DNA of 64,000 nucleotides from an uncultured Actinomyces sp. (GCA_937926195.1 CALEXZ010000029.1:1-64000), one strand, 5' to 3'. Positions 1 to 9,373 are shown, counted from the first letter of the stretch. The notes: generated by a model from the letters alone, not told the origin. Made by a program: numbers and translations.

Positions 1-166
1 CGCCGTTGATGACGGCGGTGTCGAAACCGAAGAGGAACCCGCCCAGGGCCGCGGCCACGCAGATACCGATGATGCGGGCGTTGACGCGGCTGACGGTCGA
101 ACCCGGCTCGTCCGGGGTCGATGCTGGGGAGGCGAGGGACTGCGATGAAGGGGACGACGCTGCCAC
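1..166 (-). CDS. MFS sugar porter, N-terminal fragment cut by window edge
   Basis: Only the first 55 codons are inside the window. A GTG start at 166 is preceded by AGGAG about 8 bases upstream. A Ser/Pro-rich cytoplasmic tail of about 30 residues leads into the first membrane helix, which contains GGFLFGFDTAVING. That motif is typical of the start of the sugar:proton symporter branch of the major facilitator superfamily (XylE/GalP/GlcP relatives). Substrate cannot be told from the fragment. It is divergent from the kinase gene that starts at 424, so the intergenic region 167-423 should hold both promoters. Confidence 0.75.
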   Translation of the reverse strand, partial: MAASSPSSQSLASPASTPDEPGSTVSRVNARIIGICVAAALGGFLFGFDTAVING

Positions 167-423
167 GGGTGTGTCTCCTGAGGTCGGAAGAGCCGTGCAC
201 GGCACCCCCTGGGCACCGTGCAGCATGGCGGACCCCCTCAGGCTACGGCCGTGTCCGGCGTCACAGACGTCGTTTCACCATCCTCCTTCTCCGTCCGCTC
301 CTCCGCCGCCGGTCCGACGGCGTCCGGCCGGGACCCAGGTCCCGGCACGCGACCGAGGCGACATCGTGGACACCGGTGCGCAGGTGTGGCCGTATCCAGG
401 TCCGCGGCTGGGATAGTGGCTCC

Positions 424-1080
424 ATGAGCCCCACGGTCCGGTCAGGCGAGGTCGCCACCCTTGTCAGCGGCCTCGTCGGCCAGCTCGCGGCACAGCTGGG
501 ACAGGAGGACGCGCCCGCACGTCTCGTCGTCGGACTCGTGGGGGCGCCTGGAGCGGGGAAGTCCACGATCGCCGCGCAGCTGGAGGGCCGCCTCAGGGAG
601 GCTGAGCTGCTCGCGGGGCTCGTCGCCATGGACGGCTTCCACATGTCCAACGCGGTCCTGGACGCGCTTGGTCGGCGCGGCCGCAAAGGCGCCCCCGACA
701 CCTTCGACGTCGAGGGCTACCTCGCGACCCTGGACAGGGTGCGGGCGGGTGGCGAGGTCCTGGCCCCCGTGTATCGGCGCGACCTGCACGAGCCTGTCGC
801 GGCGGGGACACGGGTGGCGGGCCCCGGCGTCGTCGTCACGGAGGGCAACTACCTGGCTCTCGGCACGCCGGGATGGGCGGGAGTGCGTGAGCGGATCGAC
901 CTGCTCGTCATGATCGAGGTCGCGCAGGAGGAGGTCATCCGCCGCCTCATCGCCCGGCACGAGGCCTTCGGGCGCAGCCGGGCTGAGGCCGCCCACTGGG
1001 TGCGTGTCGTGGACGTGCCCAACGCCGAGCTGGTGGCGGCGACGTCGGCGCGCTGCGACGAGCTGTGGCGGGTCGGCTGA
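424..1080 (+). CDS. P-loop nucleoside/nucleotide kinase-like protein (FrcK/YggC type)
   Basis: A 218-residue soluble kinase of the phosphoribulokinase/uridine kinase-like P-loop group. The Walker A motif GAPGAGKST lies near residues 39-47. It is followed by MDGFHMSN, as in pantothenate kinase and fructose-transport-associated kinases, and by a TEGNYLAL strand (residues 140-147). Family members are annotated as nucleoside/nucleotide kinase family proteins; the true substrate is usually unknown. I chose the ATG at 424 because the P-loop sits near the usual distance from it, although the frame is open upstream. The divergent sugar porter makes a sugar or sugar-derived substrate possible, but that is inference. 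Confidence 0.7.
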   Translation: MSPTVRSGEVATLVSGLVGQLAAQLGQEDAPARLVVGLVGAPGAGKSTIAAQLEGRLREAELLAGLVAMDGFHMSNAVLDALGRRGRKGAPDTFDVEGYLATLDRVRAGGEVLAPVYRRDLHEPVAAGTRVAGPGVVVTEGNYLALGTPGWAGVRERIDLLVMIEVAQEEVIRRLIARHEAFGRSRAEAAHWVRVVDVPNAELVAATSARCDELWRVG

Positions 1081-1098
1081 GCGGCAGGCGCCGGGCGG

Positions 1099-1524
1099 CT
1101 AGTCAGTGACGATCTCGCGGCCAAGCTCCTGGGCGGCGTCGGTCATGCCACCGAGGTCACGGACGTTGGTGAAGCCGGCTTCCTTCATCTGGGCGACGGC
1201 CTGGGCGGAGCGGTTACCGCTGCGGCAGTACACGCCGTAGGAGTCGCTCATGTTGAGGGCGGCAATGCTCTCACCGAAGGTCTCGGAGGAGAGGTCAATG
1301 TTGACGGCGCCCTCGATGTGTCCCTCGGCGAACTCCTTCGGGGTGCGCACGTCAATGATGACGTTGGGGGCCGTCTCGGTCGCGGAGCCGGACGCGGCCC
1401 CCTGGGGGGCCGTCGAGGGGGCGCTGCCGCCCGAGGAGGAGGTGCTGTCTGCGCCGCAGGCGCTGAGTGCGGCGACGGCGGCAACGGCGAGCGCAGTGAA
1501 GGAGCGCCGGGAAAGGTGAGACAC
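1099..1524 (-). CDS. Rhodanese-domain lipoprotein
   Basis: A 141-residue exported protein. It starts at a GTG (1524) with AGAGGA six bases upstream. An N-terminal signal peptide ends in a lipobox LSAC, so the mature protein should be lipid-anchored outside the membrane. After a Ser/Gly/Ala-rich linker comes a single rhodanese domain: DVRTPKEFAEGHIEGAVNID, then the active-site loop YCRSGNRS with the catalytic cysteine intact. Such domains carry persulfide sulfur or act in thiosulfate:cyanide sulfurtransfer. The physiological acceptor here is unknown. It lies downstream of two other lipoprotein genes on the same strand, but nothing links their functions. Confidence 0.85.
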   Translation of the reverse strand: MSHLSRRSFTALAVAAVAALSACGADSTSSSGGSAPSTAPQGAASGSATETAPNVIIDVRTPKEFAEGHIEGAVNIDLSSETFGESIAALNMSDSYGVYCRSGNRSAQAVAQMKEAGFTNVRDLGGMTDAAQELGREIVTD

Positions 1525-1622
1525 GTGGGGTCCTCTCAGCAGGTCCGTGGGACTGGCAGGCACAGTGTGCCAGACGTCGTGCATGTGGGAGGACGTACGT
1601 CCTGGGTGTGCCGGGTCCGTCC

Positions 1623-2612
1623 TCAGGAGTGCGCCCGCTCAAGGATGAGCTCGCCCCACCCTGCCACCTTCTCCGACTCGTCGAACACCACAGTCGGTGA
1701 GTCACCAGCATCGAAGCGGAAACGCACTCTCTCCAACCCCAGACTCAGCACAAACACCCCGCGCCATCGGGCCGCCTCCAGGACCCGCACCGCAGGTTCC
1801 CCCCAACGGAGGGCTACCCTCTGGTCGTCATCGTCTGAGCCTGGCCCCAGAAGAAGGTCGTTCGAGGAGTCCGCCTTATCGTCACCGACGTAGATGTAGC
1901 CGTCATCTGGGTGCGGCAGGGCGTCAAGCAGGTCAGTAAGAGGAACGCTCTCGGCTCTCGGAGAGCCTCCCGTCGACCACACCCGGACGTGCACAGACCA
2001 GTCAGAGACGCTCACCTTCTGGTCCAAGAACACGTCGTACCCCTCGAAGACCATCTCGGGCGGCACGCTGCGGGAGACGTCTCCGGGCAGGGCGTCGGCG
2101 GTTCCGTGGTCCACGGTGTAGCTCAGGGTCCGGGTTCCGTCGTTGGACCGGTGCGCGCCACCCTTGACCGTTTGGACGGTCTCGGTGGCCGCTGCCAGGG
2201 CGCCCTCGACACCGGCGCGTACCAGGGCGTCGTCGTAGGCGGTGGGCTTCTCGGGCGCGTTGTAGAAGGCCTGGGCGCACTGATCCATACGGACCCCCTG
2301 GTGGGACCAGGACGCAGTCAGGTGGGTCCGGAAGCGTGTCGTGTCGCAGATGGCGGGCTCGGCCTTGGCGAAGAGCGTGGCGACGTCCTCAACGGTGACA
2401 TCATCATCGAGCTCCAGGTAGATAGTGATCTGGTTGTCAGTGTCGATGCCGTTGTACTCGTCCTTGACGCTGCGCACGTGCGGCTGGTCCTGGAAGTAGG
2501 CGACGATCTTCTGCCCCTCCTTGGACATCGTGTACATCCCGCAGGAGGCGGTCAGGGGCGTGAGGACAAGCAGGCCGCCCAGCGTGAGCAGACCACGACG
2601 TCGGAGAGTCAT
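1623..2612 (-). CDS. Uncharacterised lipoprotein A
   Basis: A 329-residue protein I do not recognise. The N-terminus RRRGLLTLGGLLVLTPLTASC is a clear lipoprotein signal with the lipidated Cys at about residue 24. The rest is soluble, acidic and has no membrane segment. One stretch reads like a two-strand/helix repeat (NQITIYLELDDDVTVEDV), which recurs loosely in the next gene. ATG start at 2612. It is 128 bases downstream of another lipoprotein gene of similar size on the same strand. The two may be diverged paralogues, a low-certainty impression from similar length, anchoring and pattern. Confidence 0.7.
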   Translation of the reverse strand: MTLRRRGLLTLGGLLVLTPLTASCGMYTMSKEGQKIVAYFQDQPHVRSVKDEYNGIDTDNQITIYLELDDDVTVEDVATLFAKAEPAICDTTRFRTHLTASWSHQGVRMDQCAQAFYNAPEKPTAYDDALVRAGVEGALAAATETVQTVKGGAHRSNDGTRTLSYTVDHGTADALPGDVSRSVPPEMVFEGYDVFLDQKVSVSDWSVHVRVWSTGGSPRAESVPLTDLLDALPHPDDGYIYVGDDKADSSNDLLLGPGSDDDDQRVALRWGEPAVRVLEAARWRGVFVLSLGLERVRFRFDAGDSPTVVFDESEKVAGWGELILERAHS

Positions 2613-2740
2613 AGCGAGAGGCTACGTCCTGTCACGAGTGGCAGCGATCGTCACCGCTGCCCGGGCACCTGTACCCGCCCGTCCGGGTGGGAATCCGGAG
2701 GACGTGCCCCACGGTCGGCGGGACCGGATGCTGCCGGGCC

Positions 2741-3850
2741 CTACCGGCGCGCCTGCTCCAGCAGCGCGGCCGCCAGCTCGGGGTTGTTGCCGGGCTCTGT
2801 GAAGGAACTGCTGACTACGTCATCGTCGTTCACCTCCAGGCGTCCGTCGGTGCAGGTGTAGGCGACGTAGCCGGTCGGGTGGGTCTGGTCCCCCACGTGG
2901 AGGACAACGGGGGTGTGACCGCAGTCCTCCGCGGCCCGAAGGATGTCGACGGCCGCATCCGCGCTGGGGCCCTTCGTGTCACCGGGCAAGCCACCGACAG
3001 TGAGGGTCGAAGAGCCCATGTAGAGCTCGAAGGTGTTCTCCAGCTGTGGGATCCACGGATCGTGGGCGGCCATGATTCCCCTCACCATGCGCGGCAGTGC
3101 CCCCGACGGCTTCTCGGGGTCAAGATCGACATGGACCCTCCAGCTGCGGGTCTCGGAGTAGAACATGACGCGGCGCATCGCGGTGGGAAGGTCGGAGGCG
3201 ACCGCCGCCATCCCCTCACTCAGGGAGGTCTCATCCGGGTAGGTCAGCGCGGCGTAACCCTCTGAGGCGGACACAGCAAGGAGAACGCTCTCGGCGCCCC
3301 GGGTGTCGACGGTCCGCAGGGCGTCGATGAGACGAGCCTCGGCCTCATGGTCAGTGGGCTCGTCCGAGCTGGTAATCTCCAGGGCCGCGGGCACGTCCGT
3401 CACACCCTGGATGTCCGCGGTGACGCTCAGGACCCCGGCACCGCCCAGTTCATCCCCGTTCTCGTCTGCAGGCAGGTTCTGGGCGAAGGCGACCTGAAGG
3501 TCATGGACGATGGAGAGCATGTCGTCAGTGGACAGACCTTCGCGCGGACGCACGCGCGCGCTCAAGCCGCATCCTCCTCCGCCGATGCGGACACGGGAGA
3601 AGCTGAGGTCTGCCGCATGGTCAGCCAGGACGTCCTCAAGGACCTGCCCCATCGTCGGGCACGTCACGTCCTCCAAGACCTCGGCTGAGCCGGTCCGCCA
3701 GTCGAAGGGAAGCTCCCGGTGCTCGAAGGGGTCGTCCTGGACGGAGCCGAGGCCGCAGGCACCGACCGCGACCACCATGACCGCCGCGACCAGGGTCGCC
3801 AGGATGGCGGTAGGCAGAGAGGCCGAGCGCGGGCGAGACGAGGAGTCCAT
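2741..3850 (-). CDS. Uncharacterised lipoprotein B
   Basis: A protein of about 369 residues, family not recognised. From the ATG at 3850 it has a short positive N-terminus, a hydrophobic segment and the lipobox VGAC, so it is probably anchored to the outer face of the membrane. The frame is open up to 3931, but that extension would put 27 residues before the signal peptide and overlaps a 28-base repeat, so I start at 3850. The mature part has four more cysteines and alternating strand-like segments. It is followed on the same strand by lipoprotein A, with which it may share ancestry and a transcript. Confidence 0.65.
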   Translation of the reverse strand: MDSSSRPRSASLPTAILATLVAAVMVVAVGACGLGSVQDDPFEHRELPFDWRTGSAEVLEDVTCPTMGQVLEDVLADHAADLSFSRVRIGGGGCGLSARVRPREGLSTDDMLSIVHDLQVAFAQNLPADENGDELGGAGVLSVTADIQGVTDVPAALEITSSDEPTDHEAEARLIDALRTVDTRGAESVLLAVSASEGYAALTYPDETSLSEGMAAVASDLPTAMRRVMFYSETRSWRVHVDLDPEKPSGALPRMVRGIMAAHDPWIPQLENTFELYMGSSTLTVGGLPGDTKGPSADAAVDILRAAEDCGHTPVVLHVGDQTHPTGYVAYTCTDGRLEVNDDDVVSSSFTEPGNNPELAAALLEQARR

Positions 3851-3898
3851 GACGCCATTAGTGCCGATACGCGTCTCAGACGCAATGGGGACGCATGC

Positions 3899-3926
3899 CC
3901 CGGCAGCCTTCCGGACGGTGGGCGAG
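3899..3926 (+). repeat. 28-bp direct repeat, copy 1
   Basis: A perfect 28-base match to positions 4032-4059. This copy lies just upstream of the lipoprotein B start, without the flanking inverted arms that turn copy 2 into a hairpin. Short duplicated sequences like this suggest a small mobile or recombined intergenic element. Confidence 0.8.
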
Positions 3927-4028
3927 GGCACCTAGACGCCGACCGGCCGCAAGGCCAGCCGACACCTTGCCAAGCCAGCGGCGCGGTGCCAGGATGGCCA
4001 CGTGCTCAGGGCAGTAGCCCTGTGAAGT

Positions 4029-4067
4029 AAACCCGGCAGCCTTCCGGACGGTGGGCGAGCCGGGTTT
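4029..4067 (-). terminator. Hairpin downstream of nrdE
   Basis: Nine-base arms AAACCCGGC (4029-4037) and GCCGGGTTT (4059-4067) enclose 21 bases. It lies about 95 bases past the nrdE stop. The A/T ends of the arms make it usable in either direction, so it could end both nrdE and leftward-reading transcripts. Called from sequence symmetry only. Confidence 0.5.
4032..4059 (+). repeat. 28-bp direct repeat, copy 2
   Basis: Identical to 3899-3926. Here the repeat forms most of the left arm and loop of the hairpin 4029-4067 that follows nrdE. Confidence 0.8.
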
Positions 4068-4161
4068 CGCGTCTCCCCCGGGGCCTCACCAGTCAGTCAC
4101 ACGGGACCTCGACAACCTCAATGTCGATGCCGTCCATCAGCCATATCGGAGTCCGCCCGGC

Positions 4162-6315
4162 TCACAGCATGCAGCTGACGCAGCCCTCGACCTCGGTGCC
4201 CGCCAGCGCCATCTGGCGCAGCCGGATGTAGTAGAGCGTCTTGATGCCCTTGCGCCAGGCGTAGATCTGGGCCTTGTTGACGTCACGCGTCGTGGCCGTG
4301 TCCGGGAAGAAGAGGGTGAGCGACAGCCCCTGGTCCACGTGCTGGGTGGCCGCGGCGTAGGTGTCGATGATCTTCTCAGGACCGATCTCGTAGGCGTCCT
4401 GGTAGTACTCCAGGTTGTCGTTGGTCATGTAGGGCGCCGGGTAGTAGACCCGCCCGATCTTGCCCTCCTTGCGGATCTCGATCTTGGAGACGATCGGGTG
4501 GATCGACGACGTCGAGCTGTTGATGTAGGAGATCGAGCCCGTGGGCGGCACCGCCTGGAGGTTGCGGTTGTACATGCCGCCCTCCTTGATGCGCGCGGCG
4601 AGCGCGGCCCAGTCCTCGCGGGTGGGGACGCTGATGGAGGACCGCTCGAAGATCTCCTTGACGCGCTCGGTCACCGGCAGGAAGTCCTGCGTCGTGTACT
4701 TCTCGAAGAAGGCCCCCGAGTAGTAGTCCGAGTCCTCGAAGCCGACGAAGGACTCACCGCGCTCGACGGCGAGCTCGTTCGTGGCCGTGAGGGCGGCGTA
4801 GAGCACGCAGGCGAAGTAGACGTTCGTGAAGTCCAGGCCCTCCTCGGAGCCGTAGAAGATCCGCTCGCGGGCGAGGAAGCCGTGGAGGTTCATCTGCCCG
4901 AGGCCGATGGCGTGGGACTCCTTGTTGCCCCGGTCGATGGAGGGCACGGAGGGCAGGTCCACCTGGTCGGAGACGGCCGTCAGGCCACGCACCGCCGTGC
5001 GGATCGTGCGCATGAAGTCTGGCGAGTCCATCGTCTTGGCGATGTTGAGCGATCCCAGGTTGCAGGAGATGTCCTTGCCGACGTGGGCGAAGCTGAGGTC
5101 CTCGTTGAGGACACTGGGCTCGGAGACCTGGAGGATCTCGGAGCACAGGTTGGACATGACGACCTTGCCCTTGACGGGGTTGGCCCGGTTGACCGTGTCC
5201 TCGAACATGACGTAGGGGTAGCCGGACTCGAACTGGATCTCGGCGAGGGTCTGGAAGAACTGGCGCGCGTCGATCTTGGTCTTCCTGATGCGCGGGTCGT
5301 CCACCATCTCGCGGTACTTCTCGGTCACCGAGATATCCGCGAAGGGCACCCCGTAGACGCGCTCGACGTCGTAGGGGCTGAAGAGGTACATCGGCTCCTT
5401 GTTGCGGGCGAGCTCGAAGGTGATGTCCGGGATGACCACGCCCAGCGACAGGGTCTTGATGCGGATCTTCTCGTCGGCGTTCTCGCGCTTGGTGTCGAGG
5501 AACCGCATGATGTCGGGGTGGTGGGCGTGCAGGTAGACGGCGCCCGCGCCCTGGCGGGCCCCGAGCTGGTTGGCGTAGGAGAAGGAGTCCTCGAGCAGCT
5601 TCATCACCGGGATGACACCGCTGGACTGGTTCTCGATGCGCTTGATGGGCGCCCCCATCTCACGCAGGTTGCTCAGCAGCAGGGCGACGCCGCCACCGCG
5701 CTTGGACAGCTGGAGGGCGGAGTTGATGCCGCGGGCGATCGACTCCATGTTGTCCTCGATGCGCACGAGGAAGCAGGAGACCGGCTCCCCGCGCTGGGCC
5801 TTGCCCTCGTTGAGGAAGGTGGGGGTGGCGGGCTGGAAGCGGCCCGTCATCATCTCCTCGACGAGGTCGAGGGCGAGCTGCTCGTCACCGGCGGCGAGAG
5901 CGAGGGCCACCATGGACACCCGGTCCTCGAAGCGCTCAAGGTAGCGCTTGCCGTCAAAGGTCTTGAGCGTGTACGAGGTGTAGTACTTGAAGGCGCCGAG
6001 GAAGGTCTCGAAGCGGAACCTGTGCGCGTACGCGGCCTTGAACACCGACTTGACGAAGTCCGGCTCGTAGCGGTCCAGGACGTGCGTCTCGTAGTAGCCC
6101 TCCTCCACCAGGTACTCGAGCTTCTCCTCGAGGTCGTGGAAGAAGACGGTGTTCTGGTTGACGTGCTGGAGGAAGTACTGGCGGGCGGCCTCGTGGTCAG
6201 CGTCGAACTGGATCCTGCCGTCAGCGTCGTACAGGTTCAGCTGGGCGTTGAGGGCGTGGTAGTCCATGCCCGGGGGGACCGACTCGGAGCCGGTGTCCGT
6301 CAGCGTGTCTGCCAA
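4162..6315 (-). CDS. nrdE: Class Ib ribonucleotide reductase alpha subunit
   Basis: NrdE, 717 residues, the usual family size. It reduces ribonucleoside diphosphates to deoxyribonucleotides with a dimanganese/di-iron NrdF partner. The first redox cysteine lies in GEPVSCFLV. The active-site loop NLCSEIL holds the N-x-C-x-E catalytic residues. [10 protein letters not shown] follows. A tyrosine pair for radical transfer is in LYYIRLR, and a C-terminal CVSC pair accepts electrons from NrdH. ATG at 6315 overlaps the end of nrdI by 16 bases, so the two are translationally coupled. No nrdF follows: the next gene on this strand is an unrelated lipoprotein. Confidence 0.97.
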   Translation of the reverse strand: MADTLTDTGSESVPPGMDYHALNAQLNLYDADGRIQFDADHEAARQYFLQHVNQNTVFFHDLEEKLEYLVEEGYYETHVLDRYEPDFVKSVFKAAYAHRFRFETFLGAFKYYTSYTLKTFDGKRYLERFEDRVSMVALALAAGDEQLALDLVEEMMTGRFQPATPTFLNEGKAQRGEPVSCFLVRIEDNMESIARGINSALQLSKRGGGVALLLSNLREMGAPIKRIENQSSGVIPVMKLLEDSFSYANQLGARQGAGAVYLHAHHPDIMRFLDTKRENADEKIRIKTLSLGVVIPDITFELARNKEPMYLFSPYDVERVYGVPFADISVTEKYREMVDDPRIRKTKIDARQFFQTLAEIQFESGYPYVMFEDTVNRANPVKGKVVMSNLCSEILQVSEPSVLNEDLSFAHVGKDISCNLGSLNIAKTMDSPDFMRTIRTAVRGLTAVSDQVDLPSVPSIDRGNKESHAIGLGQMNLHGFLARERIFYGSEEGLDFTNVYFACVLYAALTATNELAVERGESFVGFEDSDYYSGAFFEKYTTQDFLPVTERVKEIFERSSISVPTREDWAALAARIKEGGMYNRNLQAVPPTGSISYINSSTSSIHPIVSKIEIRKEGKIGRVYYPAPYMTNDNLEYYQDAYEIGPEKIIDTYAAATQHVDQGLSLTLFFPDTATTRDVNKAQIYAWRKGIKTLYYIRLRQMALAGTEVEGCVSCML

Positions 6316-6725
6316 AACGTGTCCAATCCTTCAATGACGCGTGCGACGTCGGTGGGGGTGCCGAGCAGCTCGTAACGGTACAGGTGGGGCACGCCGAGCT
6401 TGGCTGAGACGATGTCTCCGGCGAGGCAGTAGGCCTGGCCGAAGTTGGTGTTGCCGGAGGAGATGACCCCCCGGCACAGCGAGCGGTTGTGCTCGTTGTT
6501 GAGGAAGGCGATGACCTGCTTGGGCACCGCCCCCTTGACGCTGCCGCCGCCGTAGGTCGGCACGAGCAGCACGTACTCGCGGTCGACGACGAGCGGCTCC
6601 TGTGTGGGCCGCAGCGGGATGCGCGCGCTAGGAAGGCCGAGCTTGGCCACGAAGCGGTGCGTGTTCTCCGAGACAGAGGAGAAGTAGACGACGAAGGGCC
6701 CGTCGTGCTCCCGAGAGCAGGTCAC
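6300..6725 (-). CDS. nrdI: NrdI flavodoxin-like activator of NrdF
   Basis: A flavodoxin-like protein that supplies oxidant for assembling the dimanganese-tyrosyl radical cofactor of NrdF. The core [19 protein letters not shown], the LLVPTYGGG loop and [15 protein letters not shown] (FMN-binding loops) are all present. The frame is open far upstream, but NrdI proteins start just before this core. The best start is the GTG at 6725, 13 bases after the nrdH stop, giving 141 residues, close to family size. It overlaps nrdE by 16 bases. A weak ribosome site at this GTG suggests coupling to nrdH translation. Confidence 0.93.
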   Translation of the reverse strand: MTCSREHDGPFVVYFSSVSENTHRFVAKLGLPSARIPLRPTQEPLVVDREYVLLVPTYGGGSVKGAVPKQVIAFLNNEHNRSLCRGVISSGNTNFGQAYCLAGDIVSAKLGVPHLYRYELLGTPTDVARVIEGLDTFWQTR

Positions 6726-6738
6726 GCCGCAGGCGCGC

Positions 6739-6984
6739 TCAGACAGCGACAGCCTCGGCCCCGGCGGCGAGTGCCTTGATCTTGTCGGGGCGGAAACCGG
6801 ACCAGTGGTCAGCGCCGACCACGACGACGGGGGCCTGGGCGTAGCCGAGGGACTTGACCAGGTTGAGAGCCTCGTCGTCGACAGAGACGTCCACCGTGCG
6901 GTAGTCCAGGCCGACCTTGTCCAGGGCGCGGTAGGTGGCGTTGCACTGGACGCAGTTGGGCTTGCTGTAGACGGTGATGGCCAT
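6739..6984 (-). CDS. nrdH: NrdH-redoxin
   Basis: An 81-residue glutaredoxin-like protein with thioredoxin-like behaviour that re-reduces NrdE. It begins [20 protein letters not shown] with the CVQC redox pair at residues 11-14. The WSGFRPDKI segment near residues 61-69 is the family hallmark. The ATG at 6984 is the first gene of the nrdHIE operon. In many bacteria this operon is repressed by NrdR. A loose NrdR-like box is visible about 175 bases upstream but does not match well. Confidence 0.97.
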   Translation of the reverse strand: MAITVYSKPNCVQCNATYRALDKVGLDYRTVDVSVDDEALNLVKSLGYAQAPVVVVGADHWSGFRPDKIKALAAGAEAVAV

Positions 6985-7626
6985 GTCAGTCGCTTCCTGG
7001 CTGTCGGGGTCGAACTCGGTCCCTGCGTCCGTGCCAGACACCGGCTGGGGCCCCGCACGCGGGAGTCTCATAGGTGTAAGCACACGGATGTAGTTCTCGG
7101 CAGGGCAGAGGCGCCCCGCGAGGCAAGACACTACCCCTAGGGGTCGGTACGTGCCAGCACCCCAACATGATGTGTCTCGCCATCGACTGTGCACGGTGCA
7201 CTCCTTTCCTGTGGACAGGCACGAGTGGCCTGTGGACGGCGCTGAGAGCACCCGCCGGACCAGCCGTCGACGGCCCCTTCCGGGCACCATCGGATCGGCA
7301 GAACCATCGTCTGGCGGGGGTGTGACACGAATTCCGTCACGAGATCACGGCCTTCCCCAGGCCGGAGCCGCCGGGCATCCCCAGGCTGGGGACAGGGACG
7401 TTGGAAATCACCCCTGATCACCGGCGCGTCCGGGCGTGTCGCGTCGTCGACCACCCCCTGCCTCACGACGGAGAGCAGTCCCCGGCCATGCCCGCACCAC
7501 CGCAGTCCGAGAGTCCACCAACACAGGTGGGGAGAGCAGCCCATCCCCTCGACACCGAGGGGTCATCACATGTATGACGTCTCGTGCTAGCGTCCCCGCG
7601 ACTCGACGACACCGCAAGGAGCACCC
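6985..7626. other. Long intergenic region upstream of nrdH and the 3H regulator
   Basis: No convincing gene in 640 bases: short open frames here lack codon bias and ribosome sites. It holds the divergent promoters of nrdHIE and the regulator at 7627. Two signals are worth noting: a perfect 12-base palindrome ACCCCTAGGGGT at 7133-7144, and a weak NrdR-box-like element at 7160-7175 (minus strand acacatcatgttgggg). Several TGTGGA motifs resembling partial DnaA boxes lie near 7209-7235. Confidence 0.5.
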
Positions 7627-8136
7627 ATGGAAGCCGCACGACGCCGTGAGCGCATCCTCGACCGCCTCGCGGCGGCCACGAGCCCGGTCCCCGCCGCCCT
7701 CCTGGGCAGCGAGCTGGGGGTCTCACGCCAGATCGTCGTCAGCGACGTCGCTCTGCTGCGCGCATCCGGACAGCCAGTGAGGGCCACCAACCGCGGCTAC
7801 GTCCTTGCACCCGCGAGCGCCCGCCCGCGCCGGACCTTCCACGTGCAGCACGGCGCCGACCTCGTCGAGGCCGAGCTCAACGCCGTCGTCGACGCCGGGG
7901 GGACGCTCCTGGACGTAAGCATCTCGCACGCCGTCTACGGGAAGGTCACCGTGCCTCAGGTCGTGCGCGACCACGAGGACATCACCCGGCTGCTCAGCCA
8001 GATGCGCGACGTCCCCCCGCTGCCCGAGCTCACCGGAGGCGACCACGTCCACACGGTGGAGGCCGACGACGAGGACACCCTCGACGCCGTCGGCGCAGCC
8101 CTCGACGCCCTGGGCATCCTCGCGCACGACAGGTGA
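7627..8136 (+). CDS. HTH / 3H-domain transcriptional repressor (NiaR/NadR-type)
   Basis: A 169-residue regulator. Residues 1-60 form a winged helix of the HTH_11 type (RRERILDRLAAA ... LGSELGVSRQIVVSDVALLRASG). Residues about 75-165 form a 3H domain, named for three conserved histidines; here ISHAVYG and GGDHVHTVE are visible. In Firmicutes and Thermotoga, NiaR proteins of this build bind niacin and repress NAD synthesis or niacin uptake genes. Start ATG 7627 follows AAGGAGC. The next gene, 157 bases downstream on the same strand, encodes a multi-pass membrane protein that may be its target. That link is inference. Confidence 0.85.
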   Translation: MEAARRRERILDRLAAATSPVPAALLGSELGVSRQIVVSDVALLRASGQPVRATNRGYVLAPASARPRRTFHVQHGADLVEAELNAVVDAGGTLLDVSISHAVYGKVTVPQVVRDHEDITRLLSQMRDVPPLPELTGGDHVHTVEADDEDTLDAVGAALDALGILAHDR

Positions 8137-8293
8137 CACCGTCTGCCTGACGGGTCTGCCACGCCCCTGCCGTTCACCCGGTGCACCAGCGCGTGTCACC
8201 GCTTTCACAGGGGCGACGCGGACCGCCCCACCGGAAGCACCCTAGGATTTTGGCGTCAGGACAGCACAGACCCGTCCCGCCCCAGGAGCACCC

Positions 8294-9373
8294 GTGACCC
8301 GCATGCACGCACTTGCCACCAGGATCTTCGTCGAGGGCCTCACCGGTATGGCGCACGGCCTCTTCGCGACGCTCATCATCGGAACGATCCTCACCCAGCT
8401 CGGCGGTCTCCTGCCCGGGGACCTCGGCACCACCACCGCTCTCCTGGGACGTGTGGCCGCCAGCATCACGGGTGCGGGCATCGGTGCCGGAACCGCCCTG
8501 AGGCTCAAGGCCTCGACCTTCACCACCGTGTGCGCAGCCGTCGTCGGGCAGATTGGCGCCCTGGCCGGCGGGCTCCTGTCCGGCAGCGTCCTGCACTCCG
8601 ACGAGATCGGCACCGCCCTGCTGCTGCGCGGGCCCGGCGAGCCCCTGGGCGCCTTCATCGCCGCCTACACCGCGATCGAGGTGGGCCGCCTCGTCTCCGG
8701 CCGCACCCCCGTCGACATCCTGGTCACGCCGCTCACCACGATCCTCGCGGGCGGCAGCGTCGGCCTGCTCATCGGTCCCCCGATCTCGACGGCGATGGCC
8801 GCCCTCGGCGAGGTCGTCAACTGGGGCACCGAGCGCCAGCCCGTGCTCATGGGGGCCGTTGTCGCCGTTGTCATGGGGATGGTCCTGACCCTGCCGATCT
8901 CCTCCGCCGCCCTGGGCGTCATCCTCGGCCTGTCCGGTATCGCCGCCGGGGCCGCCACCATCGGCTGCACCACGCAGATGGTGGGCTTCGCCGTCGCCTC
9001 CTTCCGCGAGAACCGCTGGTCGGGGCTGCTGGCGCAGGGGGTGGGCACCTCCATGCTCCAGGTCCCCAACATCGTGCGCCACCCCCTCATCTGGGTGCCG
9101 CCGACCCTGGCCTCCGCGGTCCTCGGGCCCGTGTCCACCACCCTCATCGGGATGGAGTCCAACGCCGTCGGGTCGGGCATGGGCTCGGCGGGTCTCGTCG
9201 GCCAGATCATGACGTGGCAGACCATGGCGCCGACGACGTCGCCCGCCCAGCTGTGGGCGATCATCCTCGGCTTCCAGGTCCTTGCCCCGGCGCTGCTCAC
9301 GCTCGCCATCAGTGAGCTCATGCGGCGACGCGGGTGGATCAAGACGGGGGATATGCGCCTGGCCCGCGTCTGA
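8294..9373 (+). CDS. PTS EIIC-like membrane protein (PTS_EIIC_2 family)
   Basis: A 359-residue polytopic membrane protein with about 9-10 hydrophobic helices and many Gly-rich turns. It matches the stand-alone PTS_EIIC_2 family (PF13303-type) annotated as PTS transporter subunit IIC. Members lack IIA and IIB domains, and none is encoded nearby, so true phosphotransferase transport is doubtful. GTG start at 8294 with AGGAG six bases before. It follows a 3H-domain regulator that may respond to niacin, so a role in vitamin or precursor uptake is one option. Sugar transport is the other. Family call is good, substrate unknown. Confidence 0.75.
   Translation: MTRMHALATRIFVEGLTGMAHGLFATLIIGTILTQLGGLLPGDLGTTTALLGRVAASITGAGIGAGTALRLKASTFTTVCAAVVGQIGALAGGLLSGSVLHSDEIGTALLLRGPGEPLGAFIAAYTAIEVGRLVSGRTPVDILVTPLTTILAGGSVGLLIGPPISTAMAALGEVVNWGTERQPVLMGAVVAVVMGMVLTLPISSAALGVILGLSGIAAGAATIGCTTQMVGFAVASFRENRWSGLLAQGVGTSMLQVPNIVRHPLIWVPPTLASAVLGPVSTTLIGMESNAVGSGMGSAGLVGQIMTWQTMAPTTSPAQLWAIILGFQVLAPALLTLAISELMRRRGWIKTGDMRLARV

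Noticed and set aside
4051..6375. 774-residue plus-strand open frame
   Set aside because: It is antisense to nrdE; Val/Leu/Asp/Glu-rich composition is the mirror of GC-rich codon bias, and nrdE is certain.
7160..7175. NrdR box for nrdHIE
   Set aside because: Matches only about 11 of 16 consensus positions and lacks the usual second box at proper spacing, so it is not called as a separate feature.
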